From the NCBI GenBank assembly GCA_944381555.1, contig CALWLL010000021.1, forward strand, positions 1-64,000: a stretch of 64,000 nt of DNA. Direction: 5' to 3'. Within the stretch, counting starts at the first letter, position 1. Each line of letters starts with the position of its first letter. Below, one piece after another: positions 43,557-52,989 of this stretch. This DNA comes from an uncultured Agathobacter sp. GTDB lineage: Bacteria > Bacillota > Clostridia > Lachnospirales > Lachnospiraceae. Both the position numbers and the translations under genes were made by a program. The notes below the pieces were generated by a model. That model was given only the letters and a program-made list of their open reading frames with translations, was not told the origin of the DNA and did no database searches.

Positions 43557-43794
43557 ATTAAAAAAATCCGCCGCTTTGGGTTACCACGCGGCAGCATACA
43601 TATAGAAGTTACGCCCTGTGGGAGGTGCTCGCTCTCTGTTTCGTCATCTGTATTGATTTCCACCTTTTTCGCAAAGTCCACGGTAATCGTAACCTTGCCC
43701 TTCAATTGGATAAATGTGTACGTTCCGTTATCGTTTCTCCTAGCAAGAATCTCTACCGCCGCCTTCTGATAGCCGCAGACATTGATTAGCCCTT
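43557..43794 (-). pseudogene. Unidentified coding remnant in the gap between tetR and MATE copy 2
   Basis: On the minus strand a frame reads VCGYQKAAVEILARRNDNGT, YTFIQLKGKVTITVDFAKKV and EINTDDETESEHLPQGVTSI before running antisense into the tetR gene. G+C is higher than in its neighbours and codon use looks genuine, but there is no start codon upstream and its natural 3' end is gone. The source gene is not recognised. The remainder of 43795-43920 shows only a TTAGCCC/GGGCTAA hairpin. Confidence 0.45.
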
Positions 43795-43923
43795 TTCAAT
43801 CACTTTCATTTTGGGCTAATACTATTTCTTAACAACATTTTTCCCTCAGACAATCCCACACCAAATAACTCCTTTTTACACCAACTTACAATACTTCCCT
43901 CTCGTCCCAAAAACGACAAGAAA

Positions 43924-43949
43924 CCTTGAAAAATCGTGATTTTTCAAGG
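43924..43949 (-). terminator. Hairpin downstream of MATE copy 2
   Basis: Perfect 12-bp stem CCTTGAAAAATC-GT-GATTTTTCAAGG, followed on the minus strand by TTTCTTGTCGTTTTT. It lies 82 bp past the MATE stop. Same core as the hairpin at 35536-35559, so it may be a dispersed repeat used as a terminator. Confidence 0.65.
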
Positions 43950-44031
43950 TTTCCCACTCTGTCCAAATTTCTTATTTAATTTAACACAAGTCAACGTTCT
44001 GTTAACTCCCAAAGATTCAAAGAAAGTAAAA

Positions 44032-45402
44032 CTACACACCCCATTTTTTCTTAAATTTTCTTCTGATAATAAGAAAACATATGGTATGTGCCACAAATGT
44101 CAGTCCCCATGACAACGGATATGCTACATATACCGTTTCTATTACATGGAAAGCTTCGTTTGTAAACATCACTGCAATCCATAACAAGCGGAAACCGCAT
44201 ACGCCAAGCAGCGCAACAACCATTGGCACAACCGCGCGTCCCATACCTCTCATTACGGCAACCATGCTGTCCATCATTCCATAGAAGAAATAGAAACAGC
44301 AGGCAAACCTCATACGCTTCATGCCCTCATCAATAACATCCTGACTGTCCGTATACAGGCTGAGCAGTGATTCTCCAAAGAAATACACAATATTTCCTAA
44401 AACAACGCCCGTTGCAAATACGCATAACTGTAGGATAATAACAATTCTATTGATACGTTCGTATTTTTTGGCACCGATATTTTGACTCACAAACGCCACT
44501 CCGCCTTGCGAAAATGCATTGACGATTACATTCAAAAAGCCTTCTATATTAGATGCCGCAGAGTTTCCTGCAATCGCAACATAACCAAAACTATTAATCG
44601 ATGACTGAATAACTACGTTTGACAAAGAAAACAGCGAACTTTGCAGTCCTGCCGGCAGACCAATCTGCACAATCTGTTTAAATATCCTCTTATCAATCCC
44701 CAGACCGCCTCTTGTTAAATGAATTGCACCGCTTTCGTTTCCAAGACAGCGAAGTATCAGCAATGCCGAAATGCATTGTGAAATAACTGTAGCAATTGCA
44801 ACACCTGCTACATCCATTTGAAATACAATAACAAAAACACAGTTTAAAATAAGGTTTACCAGACCTGCAACAGTCAGAAAATATAACGGACGCTTGGTAT
44901 CTCCAATCGCACGAAGTACCGCCGCACCGAAATTGTATAAAATAGTTGCAGGCATACCAAGAAAATATATTCTTAAATAAAGCGCAGCCAGATCAATTAC
45001 TTCTGCCGGGCTGTCCATCCAAATCAAAATCTGCTCCGCAGCGAATTCACCGATAATTACCATGATTATGCCGCAGAATAAGCTGACGGTAATAGCTGTA
45101 TGTACGGTTTTTCTTAATTCTTCCTCCTGCTTCGCCGCATAATACCGGGCGGCTAATACATTCACACCTACCGACAACCCCATAAACACATTGGTAAGCA
45201 GGTGAATAACGGAACTCGTAGAGCCTACTGCCGCCAACGAATTATCCCCCGCGAATTTTCCTACTACCATAATGTCTGCGGCATTAAAAAATAGCTGCAG
45301 CACATTTGAAGCCATCAGTGGAAGGGAGAATAATAGTAATTTTTTAATAATAGACCCCTCTGTCAGGTCCATGGAATAATTCTTGCTTTTACTTTGGTTC
45401 AT
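44032..45402 (-). CDS. MATE-family multidrug efflux transporter (copy 2)
   Basis: 456 residues, twelve predicted helices. It starts NYSMDLTEGSIIKKLLLFSL and continues PLMASNVLQLFFNAADIMVV, nearly the same as copy 1 at 38641-40014; the second half again has QIGLPAGLQSSLFSLSNVVI. Both are full length with no obvious lesion. Substrates are unknown. Monocistronic; a weak GGGA site precedes the ATG. Confidence 0.92.
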   Translation of the reverse strand: MNQSKSKNYSMDLTEGSIIKKLLLFSLPLMASNVLQLFFNAADIMVVGKFAGDNSLAAVGSTSSVIHLLTNVFMGLSVGVNVLAARYYAAKQEEELRKTVHTAITVSLFCGIIMVIIGEFAAEQILIWMDSPAEVIDLAALYLRIYFLGMPATILYNFGAAVLRAIGDTKRPLYFLTVAGLVNLILNCVFVIVFQMDVAGVAIATVISQCISALLILRCLGNESGAIHLTRGGLGIDKRIFKQIVQIGLPAGLQSSLFSLSNVVIQSSINSFGYVAIAGNSAASNIEGFLNVIVNAFSQGGVAFVSQNIGAKKYERINRIVIILQLCVFATGVVLGNIVYFFGESLLSLYTDSQDVIDEGMKRMRFACCFYFFYGMMDSMVAVMRGMGRAVVPMVVALLGVCGFRLLWIAVMFTNEAFHVIETVYVAYPLSWGLTFVAHTICFLIIRRKFKKKWGV

Positions 45403-45588
45403 AACTTTTCCCGCTTTTCTATACTATAGTTTTACAAAATCGTGCTAAAATGCACTTATTTCCTATTATATTCTTTTTTTTGCATTTGGCAATAGTTGTA
45501 AAAAGTATGACGTAATTCCTTATTATCTTCTACCACTAAAATCTGAAACAGCCTTTCTTCCTATTTTATTACCAAATCAAACCTTAGA

Positions 45589-48069
45589 TTATTCTATTTT
45601 AGCACCGCTTTTTTCTGAAATATTAAACTTCGGCAAAATGCTTTTATAACACCGGTAACAATGCAGCATTTCCTCGTGGGTAATTTCCTCATGCGAATAA
45701 TGCATCTTCTTTACGATTTCCATATAAAAAGCCCACATTTCGGGAGATACCTTGGTAAATATCTCTATGAGAACATGCTCATACTCAGCATCTGTAAGTT
45801 TTCCTGCCAATGGCTTTCTCAAATAAAGAAGCCTGTGGATTCGCCTATGGATACGCTTTACTGCACGTCTTGTCTGGTTCTTATTGACTTCCTGCACTAA
45901 TACCTGTTCATAATGAGCTAAAAGTATCTTAACACCATAAACAAACATCCATACCGCAGCGGCGGCAGCCACCAAAGCCAGGATACCTTTAAAGATAGCT
46001 CCTACAGGAAATTTTCCAAAACCCTCCACATCGGAAGTCCCTTTTTTATCTTCCGTTTCCGTCATAGATTCCGACTGGCTCTCTTTTTCTGATTCTGTTT
46101 CCTGCTGCGTCTGGCTCTCTGAGTTGCTTTCCGTCTCGGTTTCTGTCTGTGTTTCCGTCTCTATATCCGTTTCTGTTTCACTTTGGGTTTCTGTTTCACG
46201 TTCTGTTTCGCTTTCTGTTTCCTGCGGATCTCGTTTTGTCGGAAGCATATCACTGGAATTATCATACCCTTCCGTAACCTCGATTGGTACCCATCCGATA
46301 TTTTCCAAATAGATTTCCACCCACGCATGACTATTGTAATCTTCTATTTCTGCACGATGTGTTGCATTACTCTCATCCCATATAAAGTCCGAGCTTCTTA
46401 CAATGTACCCTGAGACATAGCGTGCGGGGATTCCGATTTCTTTCAAAATCAGGGCTGCTGCACTGGCATAATGCATACAATAGCCTTCTTTTCCCACTGT
46501 CAGGGCGTATTCTACAGGATCTTCCCCGATTGGAAGGTTGTCCAGAGTCAGACTGTAATCCATCTGGTTTTTCAGATAAACCCTCACGCTTTCGGCAACC
46601 CTCATGCGATATATATTTTCCAGAACAGCATCTAATGTCTCTGCATCATATCTGATATATTCCGAGCTTAACCATAAATCTGTTTCCGACGGATACACAA
46701 CCAACGAACTTACATGTCCCGCCGCTTCTTTAATACACTCCAAAGAACTGGAACTTCTGGCATATTCTTCTGCCACCTGATTATACCACTGCATGATGCC
46801 GGAATTCTCCGCCTGACTCGCATAATAGGTATAATGACTCAAATCCTTTCTGCTCCCTGTGGACAGACTTGTAAAAGATATTTCCTTTTCCCCTATCTCC
46901 TTTTTGATCAGATAATCACCAGTATACGAATACTCCTTTTCAAAAGATTCGTCATCAAAGACATATGGCACATAAGCCGTATTCCCCGTTAAGTTCACAT
47001 AGATAATCTTCATCCGAATCTTATCAAATTGCCCGCTTACGGCTAAAGCAGCATATGGAAACCCGGATATGATCTTTGCGTTTTCCTGCTCGGAATACCC
47101 TATATCCCTGCACGATTCCGAAAAAGCACTCTTATCCCACTTCCATGTACCGTTTACATAATCCGTTCTGCAAAAGCCTCTTAGATAAATACTGTTTGAT
47201 GGGAGCTTATCCGCTTCTATTTCAAGAATCTTTTCTCCTGTATATTGCGGCTCATTATTATTTATCTGTTCATTGTTGGTAATAAAGTCTAATTGCAGAA
47301 AGTTTTTCCACGCAAAGGTGGGCGCCTTAAAATCCTCTATCCAACTGAATATGATATCCTTTCCGGCGGATAATTTATCTATTTCATCATCAAACAGCCT
47401 TCCCGCTATAATCAGGCTAAGCACAGCGATTGCGACAATTCCCCCCTGCCGCAGGAGCTTCGTCCCCTTTGGAACCAGCAGCAGAATTCCTGCCAGAAAC
47501 AGGCAGAACACTCCGGCTCCCATAGGAGAAATTCCTACAAGAAACTCTGTTAAAAGCGCCGTAAGCGGAAACAATACCAAAATTACCGGACGCTTTACAA
47601 GCCTTGCAATCCCCCATATGCCCATCCAAAGAAGCATAACCAGTGCCGTAAATGCAACTGGCATATACTCAGGATTTCCTGAGGGAATATGAATATTTGT
47701 ACCTTGATAGGAATTGAAGTAATAAAGATAAACATCTAAAATTGCAAGAATGCCTTCCTGTATTTTCTTAAAGTTATACACTATGTATAGCACCGGAATG
47801 AGCATCGCCGCTACTGTAAACGCTGCCGCCATGTACCCGTTTTTCTTAACCACAAGTCCACTTGATGGAAGCCACAAACAAACCAGAAAGAGAATCACCA
47901 CCGGCCAGTCAGTCACAAGAAACTGCGCAAAATGCTCTCCCATAATGCCCAGAAAAGACATCCATAATAAGCCTATGGCAATCCACAGGCTTACTGCATC
48001 TGCAAGATACTTTTTTATCAAAATGCTTTTTGTCTTGTCATAATATAAGTTCCAGTTTTTCGCACTCAT
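45589..48069 (-). CDS. Membrane protein with transglutaminase-like domain
   Basis: 826 residues. Six to seven helices in the first 225 residues, an extracellular region of about 440 residues including a transglutaminase core (Cys 531 in GYCMHYASAAALI, His 581 in YNSHAWVEIY), a Glu/Thr/Ser-rich repeat of about 60 residues (616-674; TETETQ-type units), one more helix (about 688-712) and a cytoplasmic DUF4129-like tail. The third catalytic residue, normally Asp, is Glu here (WVPIEVTEG, 597). It overlaps the DUF58 gene by 32 bases. With MoxR and DUF58 it forms a cell-envelope cluster found across bacteria; its substrate is unknown. Confidence 0.9.
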   Translation of the reverse strand: MSAKNWNLYYDKTKSILIKKYLADAVSLWIAIGLLWMSFLGIMGEHFAQFLVTDWPVVILFLVCLWLPSSGLVVKKNGYMAAAFTVAAMLIPVLYIVYNFKKIQEGILAILDVYLYYFNSYQGTNIHIPSGNPEYMPVAFTALVMLLWMGIWGIARLVKRPVILVLFPLTALLTEFLVGISPMGAGVFCLFLAGILLLVPKGTKLLRQGGIVAIAVLSLIIAGRLFDDEIDKLSAGKDIIFSWIEDFKAPTFAWKNFLQLDFITNNEQINNNEPQYTGEKILEIEADKLPSNSIYLRGFCRTDYVNGTWKWDKSAFSESCRDIGYSEQENAKIISGFPYAALAVSGQFDKIRMKIIYVNLTGNTAYVPYVFDDESFEKEYSYTGDYLIKKEIGEKEISFTSLSTGSRKDLSHYTYYASQAENSGIMQWYNQVAEEYARSSSSLECIKEAAGHVSSLVVYPSETDLWLSSEYIRYDAETLDAVLENIYRMRVAESVRVYLKNQMDYSLTLDNLPIGEDPVEYALTVGKEGYCMHYASAAALILKEIGIPARYVSGYIVRSSDFIWDESNATHRAEIEDYNSHAWVEIYLENIGWVPIEVTEGYDNSSDMLPTKRDPQETESETERETETQSETETDIETETQTETETESNSESQTQQETESEKESQSESMTETEDKKGTSDVEGFGKFPVGAIFKGILALVAAAAAVWMFVYGVKILLAHYEQVLVQEVNKNQTRRAVKRIHRRIHRLLYLRKPLAGKLTDAEYEHVLIEIFTKVSPEMWAFYMEIVKKMHYSHEEITHEEMLHCYRCYKSILPKFNISEKSGAKIE

Positions 48070-49138
48070 CTTTCATCTTCTTTACATCCAACTGATAAAC
48101 CAGTTCCTTATTTCGATATACTTCCAAATGATTATTGACGCATATGTCATGGAGATACCATTCATTTTTGTATTTATTGCGGTACTCATCGCGGATATCC
48201 TTCTCATCCTGCGCGCTTCCATCTCTTAGATAATACAATAAAAACTGATAGAAGCTCTCCTCGTCATCGACCCGGATTCTTCTGATATCTCCTGTTTCCC
48301 TGCTAAACCACGCAATATAATGCGGAACCTGTACATCCATTAAGGCAAAAGAAATACTAGACGCCAGTTCCAGATATGCAGCCATTTTTTCTTCCGCCGT
48401 CCTTTGTGTCAGCTTCTTTAAATCTAACAAAAGGACAATGGCACATGCTTTTGGCAGACTATTTTCCTTTACCATCAGTTCGTCTGTTTTTGCGCTAAGC
48501 TTCCAATGTATACTCTGGAGTTTATCCTTTTCCCGATACGGACGAATCTCGAATGTTTCTCCCGGATCATGCCCCGGACGCAGCTCATCATAAGCATCTG
48601 CATCTCCCATAAAATTTCTTGTCGCCTCTGAAACCTGAAGCAAGATAGAATATATCTCCGGCAGCACAAGTACGAAGCCAAAATCCTTACATCTTTTCGT
48701 CACTGAGAATAATCCGAATAGTGCATGAATCCGCATCTTAATCAGCGCAACCTCATGATTTCCTGCCCCGTGCAGTACCACCTTGAACTCATGTCGGCTT
48801 AGCTTAGGCGGCACCTGCGAAATACTAAGCCAACGGGTTTTTCCCTTTTTTGCAAGAATATTACGGATATTCATACGCACATCGACACGCCCACCGGAAA
48901 AGAAGCTGTTATTTTCAATTCGGAATACTATAGAAACCGGCTGACTCTGCTCCGCCATTGTAATCGGAATCTCTAAATGACATTTCAATGTTAAGAAACG
49001 ATAGGTAACTTCTATAATCGAAAAAAGAAGAAGCAGGATTAACGCATATCCCAATGTCAGAATTACAGTATTTTCATATAAAATTCCATAATAAAAACAC
49101 GCTGCCGTAATAAGCAGACTAAGCAGTAAACTACCCAC
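48038..49138 (-). CDS. DUF58-domain protein
   Basis: 366 residues with two N-terminal helices (about 5-45) and a beta-rich middle. The DUF58/von Willebrand-like signature is DELRPGHDPGETFEIRPYRE then QSIHWKLSAKTDELMVKE at about 190-230. DUF58 proteins are thought to be client or adaptor proteins for MoxR ATPases. It overlaps moxR by 8 bases and the transglutaminase gene by 32. Confidence 0.9.
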   Translation of the reverse strand: MGSLLLSLLITAACFYYGILYENTVILTLGYALILLLLFSIIEVTYRFLTLKCHLEIPITMAEQSQPVSIVFRIENNSFFSGGRVDVRMNIRNILAKKGKTRWLSISQVPPKLSRHEFKVVLHGAGNHEVALIKMRIHALFGLFSVTKRCKDFGFVLVLPEIYSILLQVSEATRNFMGDADAYDELRPGHDPGETFEIRPYREKDKLQSIHWKLSAKTDELMVKENSLPKACAIVLLLDLKKLTQRTAEEKMAAYLELASSISFALMDVQVPHYIAWFSRETGDIRRIRVDDEESFYQFLLYYLRDGSAQDEKDIRDEYRNKYKNEWYLHDICVNNHLEVYRNKELVYQLDVKKMKDECEKLELIL

Positions 49139-50096
49139 GATATTCTCTCTTCTCCATATAGGCTGCCGGCTGTCTTACCTCAGAAAGTATTCCTTTGAGT
49201 ACAGCTTCTTCTGTTACATGTGCTACTCTTGCCTTTGTATTTAACACAAGCCTGTGTTTTCCGATATCTGTAAACATCTCATATACATCTTCCGGCGTTA
49301 CATACATTCTTTCCTTGAGAAATGCCCATGCTTTTGCCATTCTCACAAGCGCAAGCGTTCCACGAGGACTGATTCCCAGCTCTATGTATGGATTTTCTCT
49401 GGTACTCTGCACCAATTTACAAACATATGTATAGATATGGTCATGCACATACACCTGTTCCACTATCTCCTGCATCTGTACCAATGCATCTGCGTTTAAT
49501 ACACCCCGCACCTGTTCCATATCACGCTTCATGCTCTTTCCCTTTGCAATCGCAATTTCGTTATTGATATCCGGATAGCCCATACTCAGACAAATCATGA
49601 AACGGTCTAACTGTGACTCCGGTAAAAGCTGTGTGCCTGCACTCCCCTTCGGGTTCTGTGTCGCCATTACAATAAACGGCTTTGGCACCGGATGTCTTAT
49701 CCCGTCAATCGTCACAGCACCTTCTTCCATTACCTCCAAAAGCGCAGACTGTGTCTTTGGGGAAGTACGGTTAATTTCGTCTGCCAGAAACAGATTGCAC
49801 ATAATCGGACCTTCTTTATATTCAAAAGTTCCCGTGTCCTTCTGATACATAGAAAAACCCAGAATATCGGCGGGCATAACATCGGGTGTAAACTGCACTC
49901 TTTGATTCTTTAATCCCATTGCATTGGAAAACGCCATAGCTAACGTGGTCTTGCCAACACCCGGCACATCCTCAATCAGAATGTGACCTCCTGCGAGGAT
50001 TGCCGCGAAGGCTCTTTGAATACACTCATCCTTCCCTTTTACCACTTTTTTTACTTCACTAATTACCAATTCTGCACATTCATATGCTGTTGCCAT
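49131..50096 (-). CDS. MoxR-family AAA+ ATPase
   Basis: 321 residues. Walker A EDVPGVGKTTLAMA (about 37-50), pore-like region FTPDVMPADILGFSMY, Walker B NLFLADEINRTSPKTQ, sensor-1 VMATQNPKGSAGTQLLP and arginine-finger segment SQLDRFMICLSMGYP. It is a chaperone-like ATPase probably assembling or activating the DUF58/transglutaminase complex at the membrane. Follows the alpha/beta hydrolase gene by 2 bp, so all four genes form one operon. Confidence 0.92.
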   Translation of the reverse strand: MATAYECAELVISEVKKVVKGKDECIQRAFAAILAGGHILIEDVPGVGKTTLAMAFSNAMGLKNQRVQFTPDVMPADILGFSMYQKDTGTFEYKEGPIMCNLFLADEINRTSPKTQSALLEVMEEGAVTIDGIRHPVPKPFIVMATQNPKGSAGTQLLPESQLDRFMICLSMGYPDINNEIAIAKGKSMKRDMEQVRGVLNADALVQMQEIVEQVYVHDHIYTYVCKLVQSTRENPYIELGISPRGTLALVRMAKAWAFLKERMYVTPEDVYEMFTDIGKHRLVLNTKARVAHVTEEAVLKGILSEVRQPAAYMEKREYRG

Positions 50097-50098
50097 AA

Positions 50099-51025
50099 CT
50101 ACTCTCCTAACGTCTTACGGAAGAAAGTCAATGTAGCTTCTTCATATTTTTTTGCATCCACACAGTGACTCATTCCGTGTCCTGCACCCTCTACCAAAAC
50201 CAATTCTACAATATCTCCCCCCGCTTTTTGGCATTCTCTGCTCATTGTACAGGGAACAAATCTGTCATCATCTCCATGTATGATTAAAATTGGTATTTTA
50301 CTGTTTGAAACTGCTTCTACCGCAGAAGTCTCTTCCAGATCAAACTTTCCGATAAGTTTTGCCGCAGTTTTCGCCAGCCAATAGGTAATCCCTACCGGAA
50401 GATTCATATCCCTTATAACCTTACGGATAACCACCTTCGGTGATGAATAGGGACAATCCGCCATGATGCCTTTTATATTTTCCGGTAATCCCATATCGGC
50501 TGTCATAAGCACCGTTGCAGCCCCCATAGATAAGCCTGCCAGTATGATTTTCTGCTCCGGGCCGAATTTCTGCATTGCCCAATCCACCCAGCAAAAGCAG
50601 TCATACCTCTCTTTTATTCCAAAGGTAATGGTTTTTCCTTCACTCTTTCCATGCACGCGCTGGTCCACCAGAAGAATATTATATCGCAGTGTTTTGGTAT
50701 AGAGAAAAATCCCATTTCCATCCCGTAAGGAATTGCACCGGTATCCGTGAAAAAAAATAATAAGAGGCGCTCCGTTTGCACGATGATAATACTTTCCTGC
50801 CAGCTTTAATCCATCGTGGGAATATACGCTTACCTCTTCATATGGCTCCATCCTGACAAGCTCCATGCATCTTCTGATAACATCATGATACGGCACATAC
50901 TGTTCCCCCTTCGGAAGCTCGTCCCCCATATATTTTTTATTTCCTGAAAAACAAATATCATATACCACAAATAATGCTGCCGCAGACAGCAGCAACACCC
51001 CTGCCGCAATCCAAACTATTATCAT
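50099..51025 (-). CDS. Membrane-anchored alpha/beta hydrolase
   Basis: 308 residues. One N-terminal helix (about 3-24), then a hydrolase fold: oxyanion region IIFFHGYRCNS, nucleophile elbow ILAGLSMGAATVL (Ser of G-L-S-M-G), acid Asp in LIIHGDDDRFVP and His in EGAGHGMSHC. The pattern matches the peptidase S9/acylglycerol lipase-like group common in Firmicutes. The substrate cannot be read. First gene of the hydrolase-moxR-DUF58-transglutaminase operon. Confidence 0.88.
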   Translation of the reverse strand: MIIVWIAAGVLLLSAAALFVVYDICFSGNKKYMGDELPKGEQYVPYHDVIRRCMELVRMEPYEEVSVYSHDGLKLAGKYYHRANGAPLIIFFHGYRCNSLRDGNGIFLYTKTLRYNILLVDQRVHGKSEGKTITFGIKERYDCFCWVDWAMQKFGPEQKIILAGLSMGAATVLMTADMGLPENIKGIMADCPYSSPKVVIRKVIRDMNLPVGITYWLAKTAAKLIGKFDLEETSAVEAVSNSKIPILIIHGDDDRFVPCTMSRECQKAGGDIVELVLVEGAGHGMSHCVDAKKYEEATLTFFRKTLGE

Positions 51026-51070
51026 TTCTACCTCTAAAACTGCTTTATTTCATATATATGTATGTCCTTT

Positions 51071-52351
51071 TCACAATAGATTATGCAATTTTACTAAGAA
51101 CTTTTTACCGCAACACTTTTTATACTTCTTTCCCGAACCGCAAGGACATGGATCGTTAGGATATATCTTCTTTTCCACACTTACAGCCTTTCCGCTCAAT
51201 CCTTTTGGATAAAGAGATGTCAAAATAGTATCCGCACTTCCTTCTAAATCAACAGGTATCCCCATCTCTTTTAATTGTGGTGCTGCATTTCTTAGCATTG
51301 CAACTGCATGAGAACTTCCCGGCACAATTGTAGGTATTCCGCCGGCTAATTCTCTTCTTATCAGCTCATTCGGCTTATGCCCTCTGTTTTCTTTCATTCT
51401 TGTGTTGTTATAAGCATCCATAAGTAATCCCAAAAACTCATTCACTTGCTTTTCACTCTTAAATACTATATCTGCATCAGACATTTCACTAACCACATCC
51501 GCCGGAGATTCCCCTTCGTAGCTGTTTGCCCATACCTGCAGACACCACGAAACAGCCCGCTCATATGGTAAATGTAATTTTCTCATAAGAAATGTTTGTA
51601 ATTTTTTATATGCCAATGAACTTTCTTCATATCCTATTCTACAAATTTCTTCAATCTGCTGTACCGATGGTATATAAAACTCTTTATCCATTTGGCTATG
51701 CAATAGATGACCAACTTCATCGTTCTCCAGTATTGGTATATGTATAAACAATCCTTTTGGAGAATAAATCGGATCGTCCTTCGGCCAATCTTGTAATCCC
51801 AGGCTTCTCATCGGGAAAATACATGATTCTACAATATCTACGGGCATTTCCCATAGCATAGCAATCATTTCATCTATGGTATCCTTAACCTTTAATTTGT
51901 ATAACTCGTAGATAACTTCCACTGGAGCAATTCCATAATAATTTATAAAGAATTGCACACATTTCATCATCCATCCCTTTTTGTATTGATCTGACTCAAA
52001 AGCTTTATCATCAATCCTCTTGAAAACAGCAGACACCTCTTCAAACACACAGAATCTATCCGACATTTCCTCAAAAGCACCCAGCCAATACATATGCAAC
52101 TGCATACTATCCACTACTTCATTTATAGAAATATCCTGTGGTGCGTTATATGCTTTACGGAAAAGAATCATTTGCTCCTTTGTCAAACATGCCAGTCTGC
52201 TTCTAAGCACATCCTCTGCACAGAAACACTCAAGAATCCGTTCTATGAGTGCAGCTTTACGAAGTCCTGAACACTTTCTCAATTCAAAACTTCTTGCCTG
52301 CTCTAACAACTGTTCTTTTGTATATTCTTCTAAATGATCTTTTAATAGCAT
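51071..52351 (-). CDS. SEC-C zinc-motif protein
   Basis: 426 residues. The last 30 residues carry the SEC-C motif NDPCPCGSGKKYKKCCGKK, the zinc-binding module shared with SecA tails. The N-terminal 50 residues (YTKEQLLEQARSFELRKCSG then RKAALIERILEC) look like a SAP/Rho-N-like nucleic-acid helix pair. The middle is helical and unassigned. GGAGG precedes the ATG. Such proteins are common in Lachnospiraceae without known function. Monocistronic. Confidence 0.82.
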   Translation of the reverse strand: MLLKDHLEEYTKEQLLEQARSFELRKCSGLRKAALIERILECFCAEDVLRSRLACLTKEQMILFRKAYNAPQDISINEVVDSMQLHMYWLGAFEEMSDRFCVFEEVSAVFKRIDDKAFESDQYKKGWMMKCVQFFINYYGIAPVEVIYELYKLKVKDTIDEMIAMLWEMPVDIVESCIFPMRSLGLQDWPKDDPIYSPKGLFIHIPILENDEVGHLLHSQMDKEFYIPSVQQIEEICRIGYEESSLAYKKLQTFLMRKLHLPYERAVSWCLQVWANSYEGESPADVVSEMSDADIVFKSEKQVNEFLGLLMDAYNNTRMKENRGHKPNELIRRELAGGIPTIVPGSSHAVAMLRNAAPQLKEMGIPVDLEGSADTILTSLYPKGLSGKAVSVEKKIYPNDPCPCGSGKKYKKCCGKKFLVKLHNLL

Positions 52352-52447
52352 ATAGTTTCCTCCAATGCAGTTCTATTCTTCAACCATAATCCCATCTCCA
52401 AATTCTTCAAAGAAAGGCTCTGTTGCTAAATCAAAAATAAATTTCAT

Positions 52448-52847
52448 TTAACTCCTGTCTTTTGCCACTTCCTCAAAGAAGTATTCTAATGTCTCCATCA
52501 TACGCAAACAGCCAAACATCCATAATATCATTAAAAATTTTACCATCTATGATTTTGCGTGTTTTTGAAAATAAAACTTGTCCCTCCTCCGGCAACAAAT
52601 CCACACCAACTTCTTCTTTTGCTTCTCTAAGTGCTCCCTCCCGGCTATCTTCACCCTTTACAACAGAACCACCTACACATTCCCACATCAAAGGATGTGT
52701 CGGTCTATTTGAAGAACGCTGAGAGATCAAGTATTCTCCTTTGGAATTTCTAATCCACACATGGACCACCAAATGATATCCGTCTATTGGCATCTGTTCT
52801 CCCCTGATATGCTCCTTTCCAAGAAGCACTCTATTTTCGTCATACAA
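52448..52847 (-). pseudogene. Nudix hydrolase with internal deletion
   Basis: The Nudix box is intact, GGSVVKGEDSREGALREAKE then EVGVD (G-x5-E-x7-REVxEExGU), after HLVVHVWIRNSKGEYLISQR. After DVWLFAYDG the frame ends in DIRILL. One frame over, ETLEYFFEEVAKDRS and a TAA at 52448 is a typical Nudix C-terminus. So about 35 residues between them were lost in an out-of-frame deletion. The 5' end is also unclear: coding character (EIWDLYDENRV) extends upstream of the only start-like TTG at 52847. The catalytic site may survive but the fold is probably damaged. Confidence 0.7.
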
Positions 52848-52863
52848 ATCCCAGATTTCTGCA

Positions 52864-52968
52864 TCAGGTACATACTAACAAAAAACTTCTATCACTATCT
52901 AAAACACGGTCAAATACACCCATTTCTTCCAATTCATCATTTAAACCCAGGTATTTTGAAACAAACAT
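52864..52968 (-). pseudogene. N-terminal fragment of an unidentified protein
   Basis: 34 codons from an ATG at 52968 reading MFVSKYLGLNDELEEMGVFD then RVLDSDRSF, ending at 52864. The sequence pattern (K-Y-L-x-L ... G-V-F-D-x-x-L-D-x-D) resembles the opening of a conserved bacterial protein that continues with FFINI. Here it stops 4 codons after the match. It abuts the 5' end of the Nudix gene, so one deletion probably removed the rest of this gene and the Nudix start. Confidence 0.4.
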
Positions 52969-52989
52969 TACCACACTTCCATTGTTTTT

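Noticed and set aside
43424..43705. 93-codon minus-strand open frame as a real gene
   Set aside because: Its 3' half is antisense to the tetR gene and lacks a coding pattern; only the 5' part (43557 and above) looks like a remnant.
47273..47692. 139-codon plus-strand open frame
   Set aside because: Antisense to the membrane segment of the transglutaminase gene, with no ribosome-binding site.
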